64,000 nucleotides of DNA, from assembly GCA_036389035.1 (NCBI GenBank), contig DASVQQ010000011.1, forward strand, positions 310,001 through 374,000, given 5' to 3'. How positions within the stretch are numbered: the stretch's first letter is position 1; every line of letters starts with the position of its first letter. The translations under genes and the position numbers were made by a program. This DNA comes from Jatrophihabitans sp. Lineage in GTDB: Bacteria > Actinomycetota > Actinomycetes > Mycobacteriales > Jatrophihabitantaceae. The notes under the pieces were generated by a model that saw nothing but the letters and a program-made list of their open reading frames with translations, did no database searches and had not been told where the DNA came from. Below are positions 29,661-38,506 of this stretch, piece after piece.

Positions 29661-31145
29661 TCATCGCAGTGCGTGCTGCGGCGCGTCGAGGATCAGCGGG
29701 ATCAGGTGCGTCAGGTGCCAGCGCAACCGGGAGTCCGCGATCGGGGTGCTGGCCGGCTCGTCCAGAAAGGTCTGCAGCGCCTGCACGTGGGCGGCCGGGA
29801 ACCGGCTGCCGGTGAGCCGCCCGCAGAGCTGGGTGATCGCCTCGCCGCTGGTCCGGGGCTTGACCGAGCCGTACAGCGAGGCCGGGTCCAGGTCGGCGAA
29901 CCCGTCGTACCAGTTCTGGGCCAGGCCGCGGTGATAGGACCACAGGTTCAGCAGCGATCCGGACGAGCGCCAGGCGCTGGCCACGTCCGGGTAGCCGTTG
30001 GGCGCCGCCCAGTCCAGCGGCACCTGGCCGACCGAGGAGCTCATCCAGTGCAGGCTGGGCAGCGACTTGCTCAGGTCGCCGGGGCCGACGCCGAGGGCGC
30101 GGACGGTGGCGATCAGGTTCTCGGCCGGCCGGCGCACCTTCGCGCCGCGGCTGCCCCAGAACTCGGTCGAGCGCAGGATGGCGGCCAGCATCGGCGCGAT
30201 CTGGGTGCCGGTCCGCAGGTAGATCCGGGCCAGCTCGGCGACCAGGGTAGGCGACGGGTTGTCCGAGACGTAGTGGACGCACATCTTGTGGGCCAGCCGC
30301 TGGGCGGTCGCCGGGTGGTAGGCCAGGTAGCGCAGGAACGCCTCGCCGGCCGCCTCGCCGCCGGCCGCCGAGTCGTTGGGATGGCTGAATCCCATCACCT
30401 TGATCGGGCCGACCCAGTGCCGCTCGGGCTTGTAGAGGTAGTTGTAGTCGGAGTCCACCGACCGGCCGGTCAGGATCCGGGCCGAGTTCTTCACATCCTC
30501 CTCGGTGTAACCGGCGCCGATGCCCACGGTGTGCAGCTCCAGCAGCTCGCGGCCGTAGTTCTCGTTGACCGCGTTCTTGGTGGAGGAGGCCAGGCTGAGG
30601 TACTTCAGCATCGCCGGGTTGCGCGCCGAGGCCAGCAGCATGCTGGCGTAGCTGCCCAGGGCATGCCTGCGGATCACGTCGCGGTCCATGGTCTGCCGGC
30701 TGCTCCAGACGCCGTCACTGTGGTTGGCGACGTTGAGGTGGTTGGCGAAGAAGTCGACAGAGGTCTCATACACCTGGCCCCGGCTCCACGCCTGCAGGCC
30801 GAGGGTCACCCGGGTCAGCTGGTCCATCGCCTCCCAGCCGTACTCGTTGCCGTTGGCCTTGAGCCAGGCCCGCACCTCGGCGGGGCTCTTGGACAGCAGC
30901 GGGCCCTGGGCGGCGACGCCGGCATGCCCGGCATAGCCGGCCCCGGGACCCCGGCTGAAGGCCACCTGGTTCTGCCACCAGCCGTCCAGGCCGTAGCGGA
31001 CCAGGTCCGCCCGGGTCTTGCTCTCGATGCCGAAACCGAAGCGCGACATCAGCAGGGACGCCGGATCCCACACCATCGGCGCACGGCTGGTGCGGGGGGT
31101 GTTCCGCAGCGCGGCCGCGATGCTCGGCCAGAAGGTGGTAGCCAC
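29661..31145 (-). CDS. DUF1800 domain-containing protein
   Basis: 494 residues covering nearly the whole DUF1800 family: LLMSRFGFGIESKTRADLVR near the N-terminus, SVDFFANHLNVANHSDGVWS (about 129-148), VNENYGRELLELHTVGIGAGY (about 194-214) and AQRLAHKMCVHYVSDNPSP (about 280). No signal peptide of its own is seen, so it may hitch-hike through Tat with the DUF1501 protein. Starts at GTG 31145, 10 bp after a 34-bp inverted repeat that contains the GGAG ribosome-binding sequence. First gene of the pair. Confidence 0.9.
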   Translation of the reverse strand: MATTFWPSIAAALRNTPRTSRAPMVWDPASLLMSRFGFGIESKTRADLVRYGLDGWWQNQVAFSRGPGAGYAGHAGVAAQGPLLSKSPAEVRAWLKANGNEYGWEAMDQLTRVTLGLQAWSRGQVYETSVDFFANHLNVANHSDGVWSSRQTMDRDVIRRHALGSYASMLLASARNPAMLKYLSLASSTKNAVNENYGRELLELHTVGIGAGYTEEDVKNSARILTGRSVDSDYNYLYKPERHWVGPIKVMGFSHPNDSAAGGEAAGEAFLRYLAYHPATAQRLAHKMCVHYVSDNPSPTLVAELARIYLRTGTQIAPMLAAILRSTEFWGSRGAKVRRPAENLIATVRALGVGPGDLSKSLPSLHWMSSSVGQVPLDWAAPNGYPDVASAWRSSGSLLNLWSYHRGLAQNWYDGFADLDPASLYGSVKPRTSGEAITQLCGRLTGSRFPAAHVQALQTFLDEPASTPIADSRLRWHLTHLIPLILDAPQHALR

Positions 31146-31154
31146 CGGGTCGTC

Positions 31155-31188
31155 TCACTCTCCGTAACAGCAATCTTACAGAGAGTGA
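31155..31188 (-). promoter_or_regulatory. Inverted repeat over the ribosome binding region of the DUF1800 gene
   Basis: TCACTCTC then GTAA (31155-31162, 31164-31167) pair with TTAC then GAGAGTGA (31176-31179, 31181-31188), with one unpaired (T-G on the transcript) position and an 8-nt loop. A 12-pair stem in an AT-richer spot immediately before the start codon; either an mRNA hairpin or a repressor site. Confidence 0.6.
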
Positions 31189-31230
31189 ATCATGTGAAGC
31201 CCGGGTGAGATGGTTAAATACGAAAAGACG

Positions 31231-32397
31231 TCAGGACGCCGTTCTGCGGTGGATTGCCTGCAGCAGTCCCAGGGCCAGGGCCTGGGCGAACATCGACGAT
31301 CCCCCGTAGGAGACGAACGGCAGCGGCAGCCCGGTCACCGGGGTGAGCCGAAGGTTCATCCCGATGTTCTGAAACGCCTGGAAGCCCAGCCAGCAGACGA
31401 TTCCCACGGCCACCAGCCGCGAGCTGCCGACCGAGGCGAACGCGATCCGCATTCCGCGCCAGAGCAGCACGGCGAACAGCCCGATGATCAGCGCCGAGCC
31501 GGCGAAGCCCAGCTCCTCGCCGGCCACCGAGTAGATGAAGTCGGTGTGCTGCTCGGGCACGAAGGCGCCGCGGGTCTGCGCGCCGTGGAACAACCCCTGG
31601 CCGAACAGGCCGCCGTGCGCGATCGCGATGTCGGCCTGGTTGATGTTGTAGGCCACCCCCTGGGGGTCCCGGCTGGGGTTGGTGAAGGCGGCGAACCTGT
31701 CCAGCTGGTAGTCATCGAGCATGCCGGTCCGCAGGGCCAGCACCGCCGCCAGCACTCCGACGGCCAGCAGCCCACCCAGCCAGCGGAGCCGGACACCGGC
31801 CGCCACCAGCACCCCGAAGCCGGCCGCCACCAGCACCAGGGCCGAGCCGAGGTCCGGCTGCAGCATGATCAGGCCCAGTGGCAGGGCCAGCAGTGCCAGT
31901 CCCAGCACCAGCTCGCGGACGCCGGGCGGGGTGCCGGGCGGCCGCCGGGCGCCATGCTGGCCGAACAGCACGGCCAGCGCCGCGATCACGCCCAGCTTGG
32001 CGAACTCGGCCGGCTGCACCTCGAAGCCGCCACCCAGCACGATCCAGGCATGGGCGCCGTTGATGGTCGAGCCGATCACGAACACCGCGAGCAAGCCGAG
32101 GATGCTGGCCAGGTAGAGCAGCGGGCCGATCAACCGCAGCACCCGGGAGTCCACCCGCGCCGCGCAGACCAGCAGCACCGTGGCCAGGGCGGTGTTGAGC
32201 AGGTGCTTGGCCAGGTAGGTCTGCGGATTGGCGCCAGCCTGCTGCAACCGGGTGCGGGTGGCCGACCAGACCAGCAACGCCCCGATCAGGCACAGCAGCA
32301 GGGCGGCGGCCAGCAGCACGAAGTCATAGGAACGCAGCCGGCGCGAGTCGGCCATCGCCCGAAGCGGCCACCTGGCCGGCACCGTCAGCCCGGTCAT
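31231..32397 (-). CDS. rodA: Rod shape-determining SEDS glycosyltransferase RodA
   Basis: 388 residues with about ten transmembrane helices. SEDS-family peptidoglycan polymerase that works with its cognate PBP2 in cell elongation. Visible: GAHAWIVLGGGFEVQPAEFAKL (about 169-190, the catalytic-loop region), GLFGQGLFHGAQTRGAFVPEQHTDFI (about 256-281) and the C-terminal TPVTGLPLPFVSYGGSS motif (about 350-366). Overlaps the end of pbp2 by 4 bp, so made with it. Last gene of the mre cluster. Confidence 0.95.
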   Translation of the reverse strand: MTGLTVPARWPLRAMADSRRLRSYDFVLLAAALLLCLIGALLVWSATRTRLQQAGANPQTYLAKHLLNTALATVLLVCAARVDSRVLRLIGPLLYLASILGLLAVFVIGSTINGAHAWIVLGGGFEVQPAEFAKLGVIAALAVLFGQHGARRPPGTPPGVRELVLGLALLALPLGLIMLQPDLGSALVLVAAGFGVLVAAGVRLRWLGGLLAVGVLAAVLALRTGMLDDYQLDRFAAFTNPSRDPQGVAYNINQADIAIAHGGLFGQGLFHGAQTRGAFVPEQHTDFIYSVAGEELGFAGSALIIGLFAVLLWRGMRIAFASVGSSRLVAVGIVCWLGFQAFQNIGMNLRLTPVTGLPLPFVSYGGSSMFAQALALGLLQAIHRRTAS

Positions 32398-34700
32398 CGG
32401 CCGTCCGTCCGGCGGGCCGAAGCGGTGGTCGAGCTGCTCGGCGTGGGCAGCACCCGGGGCACCGCCGAGCTGCTCGGCGTGCCCGTCGGCCGGGCCGGCG
32501 AGCTGCTGGCCGGGGCGCTGCTAGCCGGGGCGCTGCTAGCCGGCGAGCCGCTGGCCGGGGCGCTGCTGGCCGGGGCGCTGCTGGTGACCACCGGCAGGCC
32601 CGGCACCGAGCGTGCCACCGGCGTCCGGACGGTCACCTTCGGCAGCTTGCCGGCCGGCGCCCCACCGGGCAGCACCGGCGGGGCGTACGCGCCGAGCAGT
32701 CCCTCATAGACCTGGCGGACCATCGGCCCTGCCGCCGAGGAGCCGGTGCCGGACTGCTCGACCATGCCGACCACCACGAACCTGGCGTCACTGGACGGGG
32801 CGCCGGGCTGCATCGGGCCCCAGGACGCCATCCACGAGGTGTCCTGCTTGCCGTACACCTCGGCGGTGCCGGTCTTGGCCCCGATCAGGGTCTTGATCGG
32901 GGAGCCGTCGAAGGCGATCGCGCCGGAGACCGAGTGGCTGTCCTCGAAGTGCAGCGAGTCGGCGATGAAGCCCAGCACCTGCTTGTCGACCGGCACCTTG
33001 CGGATCACCTTGGGGGTGATCGTGCGGACGGTCCGGCCGGCGGCGTCGACGACGCCCCAGCCCAGCGTCGGGGCGAACAGCTTGCCGCCGTTGAGCATTG
33101 CCGAGTACGCGGCCGCCAGCTGCAGCGGTGACATGGTGGTGTCGCCCTGGCCGATCGAGGTGTCGGCGTTGTTGCCGGCGAAGAACCGCCAGCCGTCGGT
33201 GCAGTTCTCCGAGGCGAGCTGGGTGAGGTAGGCCCGGTCAGTGGGGTTTGCCACGTCCGGATAACCCTTCTCGGCGGCGGCGCAGTAGTCGGCCTTGTTG
33301 GCCTTCCAGCTGGCCATCCGGCTGGCCCGGCTGCCGAGCGAGCCGCTGGCCTGCTCGTCGGCGGGCAGGTCGATGCCTGGTGAGTGCGCCACCCCGAACG
33401 CCCGGGCCATCGCCTGCAGCTGCTCCAGCGGCTTCTCGCCCCGTTCGACCCGGGCCTGGTCGGCCTGCCACTCGGCGACCGCCGGGGCGTAGAAGAAGGT
33501 GTCGCAGGAGACCTGCAGCGCGTACTTGAGGTTGATCGTGCCGTAGACGCGGGACTCGAAGTTGGTCTTGGTGCGCCCGTCGACCTCCATCGAGCCCGGA
33601 CACGGGTAGGCGCCGTCCAGGGTGGTCGCGCCGGTGCTGACGTTGTCGGCGGCGCTGATCAGCTTGAACGTCGAGCCGGGCGCGTAGGCCCCGGCGATGG
33701 CCCGGCCGACCAGCGGGTCACCGGCCGTCGGGGCGGTCAGCTTGGCGTAGTCGGTGACCGAGATCCCGCCGACGAACGCGGCGGGGTCATAGGTCGGGTA
33801 GCTGGCGGCGGCGATCACCCGGCCGGTGTGCGGATCCATCACCACCAGCGCCCCCGAGGGGGCCGGCTTGCCCTTGGCGCGCGAAGCCGCGATCTGGGCG
33901 GCCAGTGACCGCTCGGCCAGCGCCTGCACGTCGGCGTCCAGGCTGGTCACCAGGGTGTTGCCGGGCCGGGCCGGGATCGTGGCGTCCTGGCCGACCGCCT
34001 CGCCGCGCGGGTCGAGCTGCACCCGCTGCTCGCCGTTGACGCCGCGCAGCACGGAGTCATAGGACTCCTCCAGCCCGCTGCGCCCGATCGTGTCGGCATC
34101 GACCAGCGCCTTGTTGGCTTTCTGGTCCGCCGGCCCGACCGCGCCGGTGTAGCCGAGCAGGTGCGCGGCCAGGCTGCCGCCGGGATAGTGCAGCACGCTC
34201 TGGCTGCTGACCTTGACCCCGGGGAACAGCTCCGCGTGCTCGGTGACCGCCAGCAGCACCGAGGGATCCATCCCGGTCGCCACCGGCACCGGCTGGTACG
34301 GCTGGCCGGTCCAGCACGGCGCCGGAACCCGCACCCCGCACGGGGTGATCGCCCGGCGCAGGTTGGCGGCCGTGGTCGAGAGCACCGGGGCCAGCCGGGC
34401 CAGCACCGCCGCGCCGTTGTCGTCCTGCTGCTCCAGTGCCGAGCGATCCACCGTCAGCACCTGGGTGTTCTGGTTGCCGACCAGCACCCGGCCCCGGGAA
34501 TCGAGGATCTCACCGCGCGGCGCCGGCACCACGATCGAGCCGAGATGGGTCAGCGCGGCCGACTGCAGGGGCTTGTCCTGGTCCAGCAGCTGGACGAAGG
34601 ACAGCCGGGCCAGCAGGGTCAGCAGCAGCGAGGCGATCAGCAGCCGCAGCACCGACAACCGGGTGCGGTGCGAGCCCAGCCGCGGGTCAGCCGAGCGCAT
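32394..34700 (-). CDS. mrdA: Penicillin-binding protein 2 (elongation transpeptidase)
   Basis: 768 residues. N-terminal membrane helix (LLIASLLLTLLARLSFVQLL, about 20-39), dimerisation/pedestal domain, and C-terminal transpeptidase with the three active-site motifs: SxxK as GSTFKL (about 345), SxN-like SCD (about 395) and KTG in GAKTGTAEV (about 605). It crosslinks the glycan made by RodA. The last about 75 residues are a variable Ser/Ala/Pro tail containing in-frame SSAPA repeats. mreD ends inside its first codons, so the whole mreB-rodA set is one unit. Confidence 0.95.
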   Translation of the reverse strand: MRSADPRLGSHRTRLSVLRLLIASLLLTLLARLSFVQLLDQDKPLQSAALTHLGSIVVPAPRGEILDSRGRVLVGNQNTQVLTVDRSALEQQDDNGAAVLARLAPVLSTTAANLRRAITPCGVRVPAPCWTGQPYQPVPVATGMDPSVLLAVTEHAELFPGVKVSSQSVLHYPGGSLAAHLLGYTGAVGPADQKANKALVDADTIGRSGLEESYDSVLRGVNGEQRVQLDPRGEAVGQDATIPARPGNTLVTSLDADVQALAERSLAAQIAASRAKGKPAPSGALVVMDPHTGRVIAAASYPTYDPAAFVGGISVTDYAKLTAPTAGDPLVGRAIAGAYAPGSTFKLISAADNVSTGATTLDGAYPCPGSMEVDGRTKTNFESRVYGTINLKYALQVSCDTFFYAPAVAEWQADQARVERGEKPLEQLQAMARAFGVAHSPGIDLPADEQASGSLGSRASRMASWKANKADYCAAAEKGYPDVANPTDRAYLTQLASENCTDGWRFFAGNNADTSIGQGDTTMSPLQLAAAYSAMLNGGKLFAPTLGWGVVDAAGRTVRTITPKVIRKVPVDKQVLGFIADSLHFEDSHSVSGAIAFDGSPIKTLIGAKTGTAEVYGKQDTSWMASWGPMQPGAPSSDARFVVVGMVEQSGTGSSAAGPMVRQVYEGLLGAYAPPVLPGGAPAGKLPKVTVRTPVARSVPGLPVVTSSAPASSAPASGSPASSAPASSAPASSSPARPTGTPSSSAVPRVLPTPSSSTTASARRTDGR
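32501..32585 (-). repeat. 15-bp in-frame tandem repeat near the 3' end of pbp2
   Basis: GCTGCTGGCCGGGGC and close variants repeated five to six times; encodes the S-S-A-P-A repeats of the PBP2 tail. Confidence 0.85.
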
Positions 34701-35235
34701 CGGCGTTGCCGATCAACCGGGCCGTCGGGCGGGGTGAGCGGATCCCCTGGGCCCGCAGCAGGTTTCGCACCAGCGGCACCACCAGCAGGCCCAGCAGCGC
34801 ATCGGTCAGGCCGACCGGGATCAGGTAGGTCAGCGCCAGCACCGCGGTGGCCGCGTGCGAGCCGAGGATGGCCAGCACCAGCCCCAACACGCCGGAGGTG
34901 GCAGCGCCCAGCAGGGCCGCCAGCGCGGCCACCCCTCGGGTGCCATAGCCCCGCTGGGTGGCCAGGCCGCCCAGCATCCCGGCCGCCAACCCGGCCGCCA
35001 GCCAGCACAGCGCCTGGACGCCGGCCGGGTGGTCCGAGCCCAGGTCGGCCAGCAGGCCGGTGGCGAAGCCGAGCGCCATGCCGATGCCAGGGCCGGCGTA
35101 GATGCCGACCACGATCACCAGCAGCGCCGGCAGCGACACCGGCACCGGAAAGGTGAGCGGGCCGAGCAGGCTGGCCTGCAGCAGCAGCGCGGTGATCACT
35201 CCGGCGACCGCCGAGGCGATCCGCGAGCCGGTCAC
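34687..35235 (-). CDS. mreD: Rod shape-determining membrane protein MreD
   Basis: 182 residues with five or six transmembrane helices. MreD is the inner-membrane part of the elongasome linking MreC to RodA. GTG 35235 overlaps the mreC stop (GTGA), which fixes the start; the longer frame into mreC is an artefact. Overlaps the start of pbp2 by 14 bp at its 3' end. Confidence 0.88.
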   Translation of the reverse strand: MTGSRIASAVAGVITALLLQASLLGPLTFPVPVSLPALLVIVVGIYAGPGIGMALGFATGLLADLGSDHPAGVQALCWLAAGLAAGMLGGLATQRGYGTRGVAALAALLGAATSGVLGLVLAILGSHAATAVLALTYLIPVGLTDALLGLLVVPLVRNLLRAQGIRSPRPTARLIGNADALG

Positions 35236-36086
35236 CGGTCGCTGCCCGGTTCCAGCGCCTGGCGCGCGAGGCCCCGAGGCGCCTGCAGGATGATGCCGAC
35301 CAGGTCCAGGCCTGCCTGGCTGGCCGCCGGGCGCACCCGTGCCGACACCGCGCCGTCGGCGCCGGTGGTCACCGAGGTCACCACGCCCACCTCGACCCCG
35401 GCGGCGAAGGTGGTCTTGCCGGCCGGCCCGGTGACCAGCCGGTCCCCGACCCGGATGTCGGCCCGGTCGGCCAGCGCGCGAGCGCTCAGCGGGCCGCTGC
35501 CGGTTCCGGTGGCCAGCAGCAGCGCGCCGGAGCGGACGTCGCGCACGCCGACCGCCGACGTCGGGTCGGCCGCCAGCAGCACCACCGAGGTGGTGCTGTG
35601 CACCGACACCACCCGGCCGACCAGGCCCTGGCCGTCGGTCACCGTCTGGCCGGCCAGCACGTGCTCGCGGCTGCCCACGTCCACCGTGACGCTCCACTGG
35701 AAGCCGGCGCCGGGCCCGGTGGCGATCACCCGGGCCGGCATCAGCCGCCAGTCGGCGGTGTCGGCCTGCAGTTGCAGGGCCCGTAGCTGCCTGGCGGTGG
35801 CCGCGTCGGCCGCCGAGGCCGCCAGCTGGCGGCGCAGTTCGGCGTTGCGCTGCTTGAGCTGCGCTATCTCGCGCCGGTTGCCGCCGACGTTGGGCACGCC
35901 CTGGACGAAGCGCCGGACCGGGCCCAGCACCGTGTCGGTGCCCCGGTAGAGCGAGCCCAGCGCGCCGGTGGCGCCGCCCCGGGCGTTGCTCAACGAGCCG
36001 CCGGCGAAGTCGAAGCTGATGAAGAGCAGGGCGATCACCGCGAGCACCACGGCTGACAGTTGCTGGCGTCGGGTGAGCCTGCGCAT
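35232..36086 (-). CDS. mreC: Rod shape-determining protein MreC
   Basis: 284 residues: N-terminal membrane helix (LSAVVLAVIALLFISFDFAG, about 9-28), coiled coil (about 60-105, REIAQLKQRNAELRRQL), then the beta-barrel extracytoplasmic domain (PARVIATGPG, GLVGRVVSVHSTTSVVLLAADP). It scaffolds the elongation machinery outside the membrane. Its start follows the stop of a 35-codon reading frame by 11 bp; a weak AGGA lies 4-5 bp upstream. Confidence 0.93.
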   Translation of the reverse strand: MRRLTRRQQLSAVVLAVIALLFISFDFAGGSLSNARGGATGALGSLYRGTDTVLGPVRRFVQGVPNVGGNRREIAQLKQRNAELRRQLAASAADAATARQLRALQLQADTADWRLMPARVIATGPGAGFQWSVTVDVGSREHVLAGQTVTDGQGLVGRVVSVHSTTSVVLLAADPTSAVGVRDVRSGALLLATGTGSGPLSARALADRADIRVGDRLVTGPAGKTTFAAGVEVGVVTSVTTGADGAVSARVRPAASQAGLDLVGIILQAPRGLARQALEPGSDR

Positions 36087-36097
36087 GTCCTGTCGCC

Positions 36098-36205
36098 CTA
36101 TCCCTGCCGGCGCAGCCGCGTGACGGCGGTGCTCATCTCATCGGCGATGCTCATGTCGACGGCGGTGCTCATCGTTACGGCGGTGCTCATGAATACCCGG
36201 TGCAT
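36098..36205 (-). CDS. Possible small ORF between mreB and mreC with MSTAV repeats
   Basis: 35 codons that fit exactly between mreB (stop 16 bp upstream) and mreC (start 11 bp downstream). Encodes MHRVF, then MSTAVT, MSTAVD, MSIADE and MSTAVT, then RLRRQG: four near-copies of a hexapeptide from an 18-bp repeat containing ATGAGCACCGCCGT. It could be a translated leader or coupling peptide, or simply a repeat that happens to be open. No family recognised. Confidence 0.35.
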   Translation of the reverse strand: MHRVFMSTAVTMSTAVDMSIADEMSTAVTRLRRQG

Positions 36206-36221
36206 CGACAGCCGCGTCGCC

Positions 36222-37271
36222 TCAACGGCGGTGTCCGTCGACGACGACCTTGTGCAGGGACTCGAACTGCTCGACGACGGTGGCGGTGCCCAGCACCACC
36301 GAGTCCAGCGGCCGGTCCGCGACCAGCACCGGAATGCCGATCTCGTGCTGCAGCCGGGCGTCCAGGCCGCGCAGCAGCGCGCCGCCGCCGGTCAGCACAA
36401 TGCCCCGGGTCACCAGGTCACCGGCAAGTTCCGGCGGGCAGCGGTCCAGGGTCGAGCGGACCGCCGCCACGATCCGGTTGATCGGCGCGCTCATGGCGTG
36501 GCGCAACTCCTCGGCCGAGACCGCGACGTTGCGGGGCAGGCCGGTCGCCACGTCCCGGCCCCGGATCTCGGCCCGCACCGGACCGGCTATCGGAAAGGCC
36601 GAGCCGATCGAGATCTTGAGCTCCTCGGCGGTGCGCTCGCCGATCAGCATCGAGAACTCCGAGCGGATGTGATCGACGATCGCCCGGTCCAGGGCGTCAC
36701 CGGCGACCCGCAGGCTGGTGCTGGACACGATCCCGGCGAGGGCGATGATGGCGACCTCGGTGGTGCCGCCGCCGATGTCGATCACCATCGAGCCGGAGGC
36801 CTGGCTGACCGGCAGGCCGGCGCCGATCGCGGCGGCCATCGGCTCGGAGATGATGTGCACCCGCCGGGCGCCGGCCGCGTAGGCGGACTCGCTGACCGCC
36901 CGTTGCTCCACCGAGGTGATCCCGCTCGGCACGCAGATCACCACCCGGGGGCCGGCGAAGGCCCGCCGGCCGATCACCTTGCGGACGAAGTAGCGCAGCA
37001 TCTCGGCGGTGATGTCGTAGTCGGCGATCACGCCGTCCTGCAACGGCCGCACTGCCCGGATGTGGCCCGGCGTCCGGCCGATCATCCGCTTGGCCTCGGC
37101 TCCGACGGCGACCACCGCCTTGGTGGTGGTGTCGATCGCCACCACCGACGGCTCGTTGAGCATGATGCCGCGACCCCGTGCGTAGACAAGGGTATTCGCC
37201 GTTCCGAGGTCGACCGCCAGATCACCGCCGAGCAGGTCGCCGCCCAGCAGCGACATCGGGGTGAATGCCAT
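36222..37271 (-). CDS. mreB: Rod shape-determining actin homologue MreB
   Basis: 349 residues from ATG 37271. Bacterial actin that guides lateral wall synthesis. Phosphate-1 motif DLGTANTLVYARG (about 19-31), phosphate-2 DIGGGTTEVAI (about 166-176), and adenosine-binding GIVLTGGGALLRGLD (about 293-307). The longer frame to 37439 adds a nonconserved Ser/Arg-rich extension. Head of the mreB-mreC-mreD-pbp2-rodA unit. The 241 bp upstream, towards ndk, shows no clear gene or strong promoter. Confidence 0.97.
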   Translation of the reverse strand: MAFTPMSLLGGDLLGGDLAVDLGTANTLVYARGRGIMLNEPSVVAIDTTTKAVVAVGAEAKRMIGRTPGHIRAVRPLQDGVIADYDITAEMLRYFVRKVIGRRAFAGPRVVICVPSGITSVEQRAVSESAYAAGARRVHIISEPMAAAIGAGLPVSQASGSMVIDIGGGTTEVAIIALAGIVSSTSLRVAGDALDRAIVDHIRSEFSMLIGERTAEELKISIGSAFPIAGPVRAEIRGRDVATGLPRNVAVSAEELRHAMSAPINRIVAAVRSTLDRCPPELAGDLVTRGIVLTGGGALLRGLDARLQHEIGIPVLVADRPLDSVVLGTATVVEQFESLHKVVVDGHRR

Positions 37272-37512
37272 GGGAACCTTCGTTCGCGGTGCGCCGCCGG
37301 ATGAAACCGGTGTTACTGATGTGAATGAACGTCCCGATCGTAGGGGCGGGGCCGGCCTATTGGCCGTTGCGACTCGCCCGTGCAGACATCGGAAAGCGCC
37401 TGGCGTCGCCGATCGCGCGGCTGACACCCCGGCCGGCACAGCTGATCGCGCCCCGCGACCCGGGCCGTGGCGGGCGAAGGCGAGGAACAGGCCGAGAAAC
37501 TAAGCGGTTTCC

Positions 37513-37950
37513 TCAGCCGACGTGCTCGCCGAACCAGAGCGCGATCTCACGCGTGGCCGAATCGGGTGAGTCCGAGCCGTGCACGAGATTCTGCTGGACC
37601 TTCAGGCCCCAGTCGCGGCCAAGGTCACCGCGAATGGTGCCCGGCAGCGCCACGCTCGGATCGGTGGCGCCGGCCAGCGCCCGAAAGCCCTCGATGACCC
37701 GTTGGCCCTCGGCCACCACGGCCACCACCGGGCCGGAGGACATGAACTCGACCAGCGGCTGGTAGAACGGCTTGCCGACGTGCTCGGCGTAGTGCTGGGC
37801 CAGCAACGCCTCATCGGCCGAGCGCTGCTGCAACGCCACGATGCGGTAGCCCTTGGCCTCGACCCGGGCCAGGATCACCCCGGTCAGGTTGCGGGCCACC
37901 CCGTCCGGCTTGACCAGGATCAGGGTGCGTTCCACGGCTGCGTCAGTCAC
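37513..37950 (-). CDS. ndk: Nucleoside diphosphate kinase
   Basis: 145 residues, a little longer than the usual 136-140. Transfers phosphate between NTPs and NDPs. Visible: RTLILVKPDGVARNLTGVIL at the N-terminus, GTIRGDLGRD, and the phospho-histidine region NLVHGSDSPDSA (His about 125). It follows the DUF4233 gene in the same direction, the usual actinobacterial order folC-DUF4233-ndk. Confidence 0.97.
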   Translation of the reverse strand: MTDAAVERTLILVKPDGVARNLTGVILARVEAKGYRIVALQQRSADEALLAQHYAEHVGKPFYQPLVEFMSSGPVVAVVAEGQRVIEGFRALAGATDPSVALPGTIRGDLGRDWGLKVQQNLVHGSDSPDSATREIALWFGEHVG

Positions 37951-38005
37951 CGCGCCACCCTATCCCGCTCCGGCAGCGCCGTTCGGACTCAGGTGACGTT
38001 CGGAC

Positions 38006-38506
38006 TCAGGTGATCAGCATCCGCCAGCCCTTTGGCGTGCCCAGCCAGATCCGCCTGGTGCGCAACAGGTACAGCCACAGCAGCAGGAAGATCACCACCA
38101 CCACGGCCAGCGCCGGGACGAGCAGGATGGTGCCGGCCAGCACGACCTGCAGGATCGAGCCGAACGCGATTCCCCACGGCCGGGTGAGCATGATCGCGCA
38201 GCCGACCAGCACCGCGGCCAGGCCCACCAGCAGCAGCGTCTTGGTGGTCGACACCCCCTCCGGGGTGTTGGCGATGCCGCGCGGCACCAGCAGCACCCAG
38301 AACGCCTCCAGGCACAGCAGCGCGGCCAGCCCGCCACGGGTGGCCCGGTTGGCCCGGTGCAACCGCTGGGCTTCGCGTTCCTCGGCCGTCATTGTCGGCG
38401 GCTGCGGCTTCGTCAGGTCCACGGGCTGGGTCGAACCAGCCTCGTCGCGCCGGTCGGCGGTCGGGTCGTCGCGCCGGTCGGCGGTCGGGCCCTCGGGCCG
38501 GCTCAT
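38006..38506 (-). CDS. DUF4233 membrane protein
   Basis: 166 residues. A polar N-terminal 55 residues with a direct PTADRRD repeat, then three to four transmembrane helices (about 60-80, 88-108, 115-148) and a basic end (RTRRIWLGTPKGWRML). Its start overlaps the folC stop by 4 bp. The family is confined to actinobacteria and almost always between folC and ndk; its role is unknown. Confidence 0.9.
   Translation of the reverse strand: MSRPEGPTADRRDDPTADRRDEAGSTQPVDLTKPQPPTMTAEEREAQRLHRANRATRGGLAALLCLEAFWVLLVPRGIANTPEGVSTTKTLLLVGLAAVLVGCAIMLTRPWGIAFGSILQVVLAGTILLVPALAVVVVIFLLLWLYLLRTRRIWLGTPKGWRMLIT

Noticed and set aside
28258..29934. 558-residue plus-strand frame opposite the DUF1501 gene
   Set aside because: Same reason; composition is Gly/Gln/Arg-rich and the minus-strand DUF1501 and DUF1800 families are clear.
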